A stretch of 64,000 nt of DNA, taken from positions 3,605,001 to 3,669,000 of the forward strand of contig NC_088809.1 in assembly GCF_011386835.1 (NCBI RefSeq), written 5' to 3'. The position numbers were made by a program, and so were the translations under genes. Source of the stretch: Chrysemys picta bellii. Its lineage: Eukaryota; Chordata; Testudines; Emydidae. Numbering within the stretch: the first letter of the stretch is position 1; each line of letters starts with the position of its first letter. Shown piece by piece: positions 47,001-59,000 of this stretch. Below the pieces are notes generated by a model. That model was not told where the DNA came from, searched no databases, and saw nothing but the letters and a program-made list of their open reading frames with translations.

Positions 47001-50000
47001 ATTTGTTGGTAACTGAACGCTTTTCATTTTAGAGTCCTTTTCTTAAAAGCAAACTACTTTAAGATGTCATCTACATAGAAAACTATTAATTTGGGTGGAA
47101 GCTATTGATGTGGACACAAGCAGCAAAATAAGGATAGACACAGACATGGATTTAAGCAGCAGGCCACAACTTATATTAAACTTTTAACACAAGGGAGGGA
47201 TACTACCCGCCCATACCCTTACTCTCCTATATCAGTCATTTAATTGGTCCCAGTTGGCCAATGGGAGAAAAAATTCCTTCCTGACCCCCTAAACAGGTGA
47301 TTGGCTAGCCCCATAGCATCTGTCAGGCTGGATTCCCAGTCCTAGTTCAGGTGGGTAGGGTGGGGTGCTGGAATGGAGCTGAAAGAGGCTTCACATGGCC
47401 CTTGCACTGGGCTAAATCCTGGGAGCTGGGGAATGCTGTCCAATCAGCACCCCTCTCCCCCAGCTGGCCAATGGGTGCCAGACACTCCCATGAGAGGCGC
47501 TACCTATTGTCCCTTGGCAAGTGCCTCCCTTCCTTGCTACTGGGACTGTCCCCCTTTCACCATCAGCCCCATCAATTTCCCCCACCCAGTTGATGCAGGT
47601 GACTGGCATTTGCCCTTCAGTTCAGCCATCCTAAGAGACCGAGGGAGAGAGAGAGAGAAAGAGAGATGGATGGGAGGATGGAACAACCACAACATAATAT
47701 TATTTAACTTCTAAAGAATAACTACGTATAATTTCTGAGCTGATTTTGGAAAACCTCATTTGGTAGGGATAGGCTTAGTTAGCACTGGAACAGGAAACCT
47801 CCAAGAATACCCCAGAGTGCTGAAAGAAGAGCATGTTGGTGATTCAGTAAGTGGCACTTATCCTCCAGAGTGGTGTTAGGAACCTTTGTGCTGTTGGATG
47901 TGCTGTCTAAACCTGAAACCCTAACTTTGGTCACTAAAGTTCCCATGTTGCTTTTTGCAGAATATAAATACACCTCTACCTCGCTATAATGCTGTCCTTG
48001 GGAGCCAAAACATCTTACTGCGTTATAGGTGAAACCACGTTATATTGAACTTGCTTTGATCCACCGGAGTGCGCAGCCCCGCCCCCCCCCAGAACACTGC
48101 TTTACTGCGTTATAGCCGAATTTGTGTTATATCGGGTAGCGTTATATTGAGGTAGAGGTGTATTAGCCACAGAGTTGGCCAAATTCTAATTTGGTTAACT
48201 AATGTATCCTGCTTACTTAAATTCCCACTGCACTTGCAAATGGATATGGCATTCCTTACTACTTCCTGTCCTAAATTGTTGTATAGCATTGTTGTGCGCT
48301 GTTAAACAGCTGCCACGTTCCACCCCACAGGCAGCTGCATTTCAGTGGTGGGTGAAGTGATTCCTGTACATGTAGTTTGTAAAGAGCTTTGGGATCCTTC
48401 GGGATGAAAGACACTATATAAATGTAAGTTATTATTATTTTAAAATAGACTTTGTGCACTAGATATTGAAAGAAATCCTATGAGTTTCCTCTCACTTTAA
48501 TTACTAGGTACAAGATTAATCAGTAAAAGCAGGACTTCAGGGATTTTATGTACTGAATTTGGTACTATATTCTTGGAGATTGCTTGGACAATCTTGGAAC
48601 AGTGTTCAGATAAATCCAATATTCTGTGACAGAAATTTGTCATAATCTGCAAAATAGAAGGACCCATCAAGTGATTCATCCAGATCTCAGCCACATTGGA
48701 GTGCATACTGGTGGAAACAGTTCATGGTCTGAGATATGCTCATTCAGGATGGTAGAACTGAACACAGATTAAATTAGCATGAATAGAGTCACAATGCTAG
48801 CGGAAATGTCTTTTCTCATTGATATAGAATATCATCAAACCATATCAGTTTTGTAATAAAATGTTCAGCAAATATTCTGAAAACTGATGAAATTTCCTTC
48901 CACCATCTCAACAGCAGAGCAAGTACTTTGTGTGCAGTGAAGATGAGTGCAAGTGGAGTTGTGGTGTAGGGAGGACTCCGAATTCACTTATTACTGTGGT
49001 GGTTGTTGGAGAAGGGCCAGGGAAGAGGCTATTGGATCTGCACTTATATGGATCCAGTAGCCCAACACCCCTGCATAGGGGTTGCAAAGAGGCAACAGCC
49101 CCTATATTCTACCTTCTCGGCTGGAACAACAGTTGTGGAAAAGAGTGCACCACTGCCCTGTAGTCTCCCCTTTGTTGTAGGATTTGAATTCCACTCTTTG
49201 TCCCTTCTGAGTGCTCCCCAGAAAGCCAAATTACTTCAGCTTTGAGTGCGAAGGGCTGAATTTTATTCTCATTACACGAGAATAACAAAAAAAAATCACT
49301 TGTAAAAGACTAAGCATATCCTTCATTAAGTTAAAATTTGCTTTATTAGCCATTTCTCACCAAATAAATTATTTGTAACTATTTTTGGAGGAACACACAA
49401 ACATTCTTTTGTAATGATGACTTGTTAACCTGTGGTGCGTAATTACATTTATTTTTCTAAATAAAAAAGAAATGATGGAAATGAAATTAAACACATTGAT
49501 ATTAGCTAAATTTAACCAAGAATTATGATTTTTTGGTTGTTTGTTTTTGTTAATTCAGTACAAACATGTTGCAAGGAGATCACCAGAACAATGCCCGAAA
49601 AAAGCTGAAGAAGTATATGTTTAGGGCAGTATCTGAGGGGAATATAGAAGAATTACAATGTCTGCTTATGGAAGTGAAGGAAAGGTCAAATGCATGTAGA
49701 AACATGACTGTGCAAGGTAAGCTGTATAGAGAATCCACAGTCCCTCATTTTGTACCATATATGTGGTAGAGAATTGAGTAATGGTTTTATACATGAGCAA
49801 CTAAGCTCTGCATCCCAAGCTGGTGTTTGGTGAATATCATGGTTAGCATTAATATAGTAGTCAGGTCAGGCCCCCGATAAGCCACCTACTGGCAAACAAT
49901 TGAAGCAACCTTGAAGGTGATTTCTGAGGGCACAGCACACCAGCATGAATATTTGTACCTTTTCAGGGTGGATATGACTGAATGCTGCAAAAGAAGCTAA

Positions 50001-53000
50001 TTGAATATAGCCAGCTTCTTTTCCCCCTTCTTGCTGAACTGAGATGCATGTGATCTTGAGGAATGAACACAGAGCTGGGAGTTAGGAACTTCTGCATTCT
50101 CAACCCAGCTCAGCCAGTGAGAGTTCTGACTGAATAAGGACTAAGGACTTCAGGGTTTGTTATGTTTTGGCAGAATTGTAGTATGCCAATAATGTATATA
50201 TCCATCTAGTGGGGTTGTTTGTTCATGAATACATATGTCCTTTCACTAAGTATGTATGGAATATAAAGTTAAATTAATAGCGTGAATAGATGTAGAGTAG
50301 TTTGGGGAATAGTCTATATGCATATGTTTCCCAATAACATGAGGTTGGAATTCTTCCTATTCCCCTTAAGATATAATAAAACCACCTGTAATTCAATCAT
50401 AAAATTCACTTTTGTAGATTATCTGATGAAAAAATTAACAGATTCAGATACTGGTAAAACCTGTCTGATGAAAGCCCTTTTGAACATCAACCAGAACACA
50501 AATGAAATAGTGAAAATACTGCTCTCCTTTGGAGAAGAAAATAATTTTTTGGAAAGGCTTATCAACGCAAAGTACACAGAAGAAGCATACAAAGGTATTT
50601 CCATTCAGTAGCCATTTAGAGTGTATTTTTGCATGTATTTTAATGCCACAACATATATTTTATATTGAAACATTCTAAAGACAATTAAAATGATTGTTTA
50701 TTACTATTAATTATTATTGCTATTTGTTATGCATCATCACTGAGCTCAGCACTGTACAAGATACAAAAACTGGACTTTATACTCTAAAGATTCATGTCTA
50801 TGTTGTTGCAGGCCAGACAGCTCTAAATATTGCTATTGAAAGAAGACAATACGATATTGCTCAGACCCTCATACAAAAAGGAGCAGATGTCAATGCCCAT
50901 TCACAGGGTGTGTTCTTTAACCCCAAACACAAGCATGAGGGATTTTATTTCGGTAAGTGAAATGTGATCTCCATGGAAAAATTGGGTTGGGATGGTAGAA
51001 CAATGAAACGATCAGGCAATAGGGGTGGTTCAGGAATGCAGAAGATAGGTCTTTCAAACTCGCACAAGATATAAAAATGGCCATGGGCTTTATCATTTTC
51101 AGAACTAAATGTAAAACTCATTTCATAACCTTTGCTCTACCTCAATAAGTTTCTTGTACCCAAAACACCCAGTTTCTTTCACCCACACACAAACAAAACA
51201 AATTACCAATTAATCAAGTTATTTCTTCTACAGGTTCAGAAGGAAAAAAAGCAAGATTGACATTATTACTCATAAGATGCTCAGATTCCACAGTGATGCA
51301 CACAACATAAGCAGATAGGTCGGTAATAACCCAAACTACATCTATTGTACATACAAAACTAGACCAAAAAAAGCCCACTGAAGTCAATGGGAGTTCTTTC
51401 CCATTTCAATTGCCACACTAACTAAGAAACCCCACCTAACTGGAAAACAAACAAACCAACAATCCAAACTCACAGGGACACCTCAGTTCCAGCAAAACTG
51501 CAATTCAGAATACTAAAGGACTAATTACTCTTCATACTTCCTGAATGAATACTTGCATGAGAGAAGAGAGAATTTGATGAATTACTTACACAAAGTACAG
51601 CTAGTGGCTAAACAGAGTGCAGGCTAAAATATTCTTCTCCATAAATCTATACATATCACATAAAGACAAGAAAGTGTGTATATTTATCTTATTTAATTGG
51701 GCATTTAGTGTAAGTGCTGAAATAACATATCAAATATTGGGAAATGTAACATGTAGTAGCAATTGTATTACAAATTGCAACATAGTAAATAGAAAGCAAT
51801 TTTCCACAGTACAGTAAATTACAAATATTCAGAAATAGTTGAAAGGTAATTGTTTGTAAAGACTGAAATTGTCAATAAAGTGTATTATTGTGTAATTGTA
51901 GCTTTTCCTCAAATAACAATTTCATGTGAATTAAGTTTGTTTCTAAAACAATGTAATGTAATCAACCTTATCCTTAATTTGTAAACCTGTTTTAATCTCA
52001 TCAAAATGTCAAAATAATCATTCGAATACATTTCTGATACTCATAATATTTGAAAATGAATAGTTATTGTGCATTGTATTTTCTTAGGTGAAACTCCACT
52101 GGCATTAGCTGCATGTACTAATCAACCAGAGATAGTTCAACTGCTGATGGACAATAGGAGGACTGATATTACCTCACAAGATGCCCGAGGAAACAATATA
52201 CTGCATGCATTAGTCACTGTAGCAGAGGATTTTAAAACACAAAATGACTTTGTAATCAGAATGTATGATATGATTCTATTGAAAAGTAAGAGCAGAACTT
52301 TAGAGACAATGAAGAATAAAGATGGTTTAACTCCATTGCAACTAGCTGCAAAAAGTGGAAAATTAGAGGTAAGGCTCTATTGTAATAGCCTACAAAAGAA
52401 ATGAAATAGAGAGACAGAGTCTAGGTTGCCTACATGTACTTAAACCATAGGTGCACAAATTTGCACTCCACCATGGTGGTTATCTTGTATTGTAAATTAG
52501 TGGTAGTTGGTTGAGTAAGATTATTTACTGTAAACCACTGCTCCATTATTTCTGTTGTTTCAGCCTGACAGATTCTCACAGGTTTTCCTCAATGCCATTA
52601 CTACAAAATATAAATACTATTTAAAAATTCAGTATTACACACCCTTGATAATTGCATATCTTCCTAAGAGGATAATTATCCAACAGGAGTACAAGCTCAT
52701 GTGGACCTACTGAAGCATACACGGTGAGAAACAGGTGTTGAAGCCATGGACCCAATCTTAGAGTAGCAGAATTGTGGGATTCCCCCTTCAGCAATGTGGA
52801 GTGGAGTCCCAGAGACTATCACTAAGAAGGGTACACTCCTAGAAAGATTGTGAAAGAGTGGAAGGCGTAGCATACCTTATAATATCATGACACTTCCATT
52901 AATAGAAATACTTTAATGATATATAAACTAAAAATCAGTTTTGTTTGAATTTAAACTTTTCCCTGCAGTATTTGCAACTCAAGCACTGGAGTTCTGCACT

Positions 53001-56000
53001 AGCACATGATAACCTGAAACTAAACAGTCTGTTTGCATGGTCTGAGCTGAAATAAAAAAATTAAACAAATAACATAGCATAAATGGTGAACAGTAATTTT
53101 TAAAAATTATTTTGGTTTTAATACGATCAAGGGCTGTTGATAGCACACATTAATATTTTTGAATTACATGATATTCTCTCTTACACAGGTGTAACTCTAA
53201 GGAAATAAATTGAATTAGTCTGACTTATAACAAAAAGTAGAATTTGGATCTCTGAAAGCAAAAGCTTGGAGTACCTGGTTAATGATTAACAAGGGATAAA
53301 TTAGAAAGTCACCAGTTAAAGAAAAGTTATACCAAAGTATGCAGTGGAATGCTTTCATTAGAAAAAACTGCAGATCTAATAGAAAATTCAAGGCAATTAA
53401 AGAAAACTGTATTTATTTCCAGGGCCACCCAGAGGATTCAGGGGGCCTGGGGCAAAGCAATTTGGGGGCCCCTTCCATAAAAAAAAGTTGCAATACTATA
53501 GAATACTATATTCTTGTGGGGGCCCGGGGCCTGGGGCAAATTGCCCCACTTGCCTCCCCCTCTGGGCGGCCCCGTTTATTTCCCAGGGATGGGTCATCTG
53601 TAATGCCTCCCCTCAATTACCCAAAGGTTAAATGAATTACAAAATACATTTAATTGTGCCATTTTGGCAAATGTCTTAGTAAAAAAGTACATTTCTGGTA
53701 ACTGTGCACACACTCTTTCTTCCATTTAGAAGACTTAATTTACTTACATGTGATTCTATTAATGTTTTAGATTCTGAAATACATTCTCAGTAGAGAAATA
53801 AAAGACAAGCCAAACAGAAGCCTTTCCAGAAAATTCACAGATTGGGCTTATGGTCCTGTTCAGTCTTCCCTTTATGACCTGACAGAACTAGATACGACTG
53901 CAGACAACTCATTACTGGAGATTATTGTTTATAACACAAATATTGGTGTAAGTTGCCTGTCATTAAAGTCAATATATTTTCCAGCAATACATTCACTTAT
54001 TTTTTTAAGCTATAAATTATCTGGAGAACTTGAAAAACAAATAAAAATATAACTTTTAGGTCTCGGTCTTTCAGCAGAAGCCACTAACATGAACCCTTGC
54101 GCTCATGCAATGTCCCATTAGGAATGCACCTGGGTCCAGATCCCAAAGAAGGACTGGGGAAGTAGTTAGGCCTGCATTTGGGGCATTAGTGTGTTGTACA
54201 GTAGTTTAAGTTTTCTTCTTGGGACATCTAAAATGGTCTTAGACTAATGGTTCAACACACCGCATTTTATCTCTAAGATAACCAATTTATATCATATATA
54301 TCCTTTATTTAAAAGAAAATATTATTGGGAGGCAAGGATACTATAATAAACAGTAAACTGTCAGTTTACTATACACATAGGTGTTTTATGCATTGAAGCA
54401 GTGCATAATTAAGAAATTTTCACTATTTAAAAGCAGAATTTGGCATGTTGCTAAAATTCAAATTATTGAAGTGGCAATTCCTAAAAAATAAACATACTTT
54501 GTTAGGAGACTGGTACAGAAGTTAACACTTGGATTTTAACACAATCACATTTTCCACAGAACAAGATAAAATTTGGCAGATAATTATCTCGGGCAGATCT
54601 TCATGGTGTGAACTGGTGTAGCTCCACTGGATTCAGTAGAACTATACCCATTGACACCAGCTGAGGAGCTGTTGCACGGGTCCCTGAGCAAAGTGGTATT
54701 TCTAGACTGACAAGAAGAGACCATAAAATGAAATGTTTAAAATATGTAGTTGATATTTTTTTATTTGTCCTACCTCCAGTTTTCTCACAAGTCACAAATT
54801 TGGCTTTCTCTTTGTTTTTTTCTACAGAACCGTCATGAAATGTTGACTTTGGAGCCCCTGCATTCACTACTGCGAATGAAATGGAAAAAGTTTGCAAGGC
54901 ACATGTTCTTTATGTCATGTTGTTTTTATTTCATCTACAACATAATATTAACATTGGTTTCCTACTATAGACCCCGAAGAGATGAGGTATGTGCAGCAAC
55001 TAAAAATCTCATAGAATTTTGTGTTCAAAATGCAGTAACATTCCCTAACTCAGATTTAACATGTTTGGTGAATCAAAAATAGAACTGGAGATTCTAGGAT
55101 GAAATCATTGCTCCATTTAAGTGAATGAGAGTTTTACTATTGACTTCAGTAGGGCCAGAATTTCCCTCCATGAGTTTATCTCTTGAAGAGGGAGCAGAAC
55201 AATAAGGAGAGAAGAGAAATTAATTTGAGTTATTAAACAAAAAAAGACGGTTACTCACCGTTGTAACTGTTGTTCTTCGAGATGTGTTGCTCATATCCAT
55301 TCCATTAGGTGTGTGCGCGCCGCGTGCACGATCGTCGGAAGATTTTTACCCTAGCAACACCGGCGGGTCGGCTGTGGAGCCCCCTAGAGTGGCGCCTTCA
55401 TGGCGCTGAATATATACCCCAGCCGACCCGGCGCCCCCTCAGTTCCTTCTTGCCGGCTACTCCGACAGTGGGGACGGAGGGCGGGTTTGGAATGGATATG
55501 AGCAACACATCTCGAAGAACAACAGTTACAACGGTGAGTAACCGTCTTTTCTTCTTCGAGTGCTTGCTCATATCCATTCCATTAGGTGACTCCCAAGCCC
55601 AACTTAGGTGGTGGGGTCGGAGTGAGACATTGCTGTGTGCAAAACTGCTGATCCGAAGGCAGCATCGTCCCTGGACTGCTGCACTAGTGCATAGTGTTCT
55701 GTAAACGTGTGGACTGACGACCAAACCGCAGCTCTACAAATGTCCTGGATCGGAACTTGCGCCAGGAAAGCCGTCGAGGAAGCTTGGGCCCTCGTGGAGT
55801 GAGCGGTGAGGTGTGGTACTGAGACACCTGCCAGGTCGTAGCAAGTCCGGATGCAAGACGTAATCCAGGAGGATAGGCGTTGTGAGGAGACCGGTGAGCC
55901 TTTCATTCGGTCGGCCACTGCAACGAAGAGTTGCGTCGTCTTTCTAAAGTGCTTTGTGCGGTCAATATAGAAGGCCAGGGCCCTTCGCACGTCCAGGGAA

Positions 56001-59000
56001 TGCAAACGTTGATCCTGGCGAGTAGCATGTGGTTTAGGGTGAAAAACCGGGAGAAATATATCCTGGTTGATATGAAATGGAGAAACCACTTTAGGGAGAA
56101 AGGCAGGATGTGGACGAAGCTGCACTTTATCCTTGTGGAAAACTGTGTAAGGGGGCTCGGATGTAAGCGCCCTGAGTTCAGAAACGCGCCTTGCTGAGGT
56201 GATGGCTACGAGGAAGGCTGTCTTCCAGGACAGGTACAGAAGTGAACAGGTGGCCAGTGGCTCGAATGGAGGACCTGTGAGCTTGGAGAGAACCAGGTTG
56301 AGGTCCCACGTCGGAACGGGCTGACGTTGTTGTGGGTACATCCGGTCTAAGCCCTTGAGGAATCTAACGACCATCGGGTTAGAGAATACCGAGGACGCGA
56401 GTTCCCCTGGATGGAAGGCCGATATAGCGGCCAGGTGAACTCTAATTGAAGATATCGCCAACCCTTGCTGTTTTAGGGAGAGGAGATATTCCAAAATAAG
56501 AGGAATAGGTGCGTGCAATGGGGACGTGGCTCGTTGTTCGCACCAACAGGAGAACCGCTTCCACTTGGCCAAGTATGTGGTCCGTGTTGAAGGCTTCCTA
56601 CTGCTCAGCAGAATCTGTTGGACAGAGTGTGAACACTGTTGCTCTGCCTGGGTGAACCATGGAGCAGCCACGCCGTGAGGTGGAGTGATTGCAGGTCGGG
56701 GTGACGCAGCCGGCCGTGGTTCTGCGTGATGAGATCCGGATACAACGGAAGCGGGATCGGTGTCTGAACCGAGAGTTCCAGCAGCGTGGCGTACCAATGT
56801 TGTCTCGGCCACGCTGGAGCGATCAGAATCACCTGTGCCTGGTCTCTGCGCAATTTGAGCAGTACCTTGTGGACCAGAGGAAACGGAGGGAAGGCATAAA
56901 ACAGGTGGTCTTTCCAGGGAAGGAGAAACGCATCCGAGAGGGAGCCTGGGGCTCGACCTTGCAGGGAGCAGAACACGTGGCACTTCCTGTTGTCTCGAGA
57001 TGCAAACAGGTCTATCTGGGGAAACCCCCACTTCTGGAAGACGGAATGTATGATGTCCGGACGGATAGACCACTCGTGCGTTTGAAAGGACCTGCTGAGT
57101 CGGTCCGCTAAAGTGTTCTGGACTCCAGGGAGGAACGATGCCGTGAGATGGATTGAGTGGGCGATGCAGAAGTCCCACAGGCGAATGGCCTCTTGGCATA
57201 GAATTGACGAACGTGCTCCTCCTTGCTTGTTGATGTAAAACATGGCCGTGGTGTTGTCGGTGAGAACTAACACACAGCGGCCACGTAGGAGATTGAGAAA
57301 TGCCTGGCACGCCAGGCGCACCGCCATCAGTTCCCGAACATTGATGTGTAGGGCTAGCTGAGGTGCAGTCCACAGGCCCTGGGTATGGTGCTCGTTGAGA
57401 TGGGCGCCCCAACCCAGAGATGAAGCGTCTGTGACCAGGTGCAGAGAGGGTTGTGGGGCGTGAAACGGCATCCCCTCGCAAACCACATTGTGATCTAGCC
57501 ACCATGTGAGGGAGGTCAGGACCGAGTTCGGGATTGTGACCACCATATTCAGGCTGTCCCGATGTGGGCGGTATATTGATGACACCCAGGTCTGGAGTGG
57601 GCGAAGCCGAAGTCTGGCATGCCTGGTTACGTACGTGCATGAAGCCATGTGACCCAGGAGGGTAAGGCACGACCTCACCGTGGTAGTTGGGAAGGCCTTG
57701 AGTCCCTGTATGAGGCTCGTGATGGAGCAAAAGCGATTGTCTGGCAGGATGGCTTGTGCGCGTCTGGAGTCTAGAACCGCACCGATGAATTCTATTCTCT
57801 GGGTAGGTTCTAGAGTGGATTTGTCCTTGTTGAGTAGGATACCCAACTTGTTGAATGTGCGCACTATTATGTGGACGTGATCGCGAACTTGTTCCTTGGT
57901 GCGACCGCGTACCAGCCAGTCGTCTAGGTACGGGAACACCTGTATCCCTTGCCGACGAAGGTACGCTGCCACGACAGCCATACATTTCGTGAAGACCCGT
58001 GGGGCCGAAGATAGTCCGAAGGGAAGGACTGCAAATTGGTAGTGCACCCTGTTTACCACGAATCGGAGGAAGCGTCTGTGAGGCGGGAAAATAGCAATGT
58101 GAAAGTATGCGTCTTTCATGTCGAGGGCGGCAAACCAGTCTCCAGGATCGAGGGAAGGGATAATGGCCCCCAGAGAGACCATGCGGAACTTCAACTTTAC
58201 TACGAATTTGTTGAGTCCGCGCAAGTCCAAGATGGGTCGCAGACCTCCTTTGGACTTGGGAATGAGGAAATAACGGGAATAGAATCCCCTGCCCCTTAAT
58301 TCCACTGGAACCTCCTCTATGGCCCCCATAGCGAGGAGCGTAGAAACTTCCTGTATAAGAAGTTGCTCGTGAGAAGGGTCCCTGAAGAGGGACGGGGAAG
58401 GGGGGGAGGAGGGGGGGATAGAAGAAAACTGGATAGCGTATCCCCTCTCCACCGTGCGGAGGACCCAACGGTCCGAAGTTATAAGGGACCAAGCACGGTG
58501 GAAGTGGGAGAGGCGATCCCGAAAGGAGGGGGCTGGATCCTGGGGGATGACTGGGGCGCCGTCCTCGACCGCACCTTCAAAAGTTCTGCCTGGGGCCTGA
58601 AGGTGGTCGAGGTGGCCCCTGGTTCTGGCCGGGTTGAGGGCCGGTCCACCTTCTTCTACCACCTCGCCCTCGCCTCCGGGCCGAGTCCTGTCTCTGACGA
58701 GGCGGGGGGGGGTAGAAGCGCTGAGGCTGCGGCCTAAATGGCCTGCGCTGGGGGCCCACAACATGCATCCCCAGGGAGCGCATGATTGTTCTCGAGTCCT
58801 TGAGGCTCTGCAGGCGAGAGTCCGTCTTATCCGAGAACAATCCATGACCCTCAAAAGGCAGATCTTGTAGGGTTTGCTGCAGCTCCGGAGGCAAACCCGA
58901 AACCTGAAGCCAGGAGATCCTGCGCATAGCGATGCCCGAAGCCAGGGTCCTCGCCGCTGAGTCTGCAATGTCCAAGGAGGCCTGCAAGGAGGTCCGAGCC

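Larger units (their letters stand above)
44837..49558 (+). other. TRPV3: TRPV3 coding introns 2 and 3
   Basis: Non-coding apart from exon 3 at 46591-46677. It holds an (AAAT)n tract near 45619-45640, a GT-rich tract near 46148-46166, a GA-rich tract near 47641-47665, a mariner-like MITE and a SINE tail. Confidence 0.7.
49717..53770 (+). other. TRPV3: TRPV3 coding introns 4 to 7
   Basis: Non-coding AT-rich introns between the ankyrin exons. One hAT-like MITE is at 53420-53574. I recognise no other gene. Confidence 0.7.

Noticed and set aside
55309..55704. 131-residue plus-strand frame starting in the DIRS terminal repeat
   Set aside because: It is an antisense reading of the terminal repeat and complementary region. 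The same first residues recur in the minus frame at 61244-61447 only because the ends are inverted copies.
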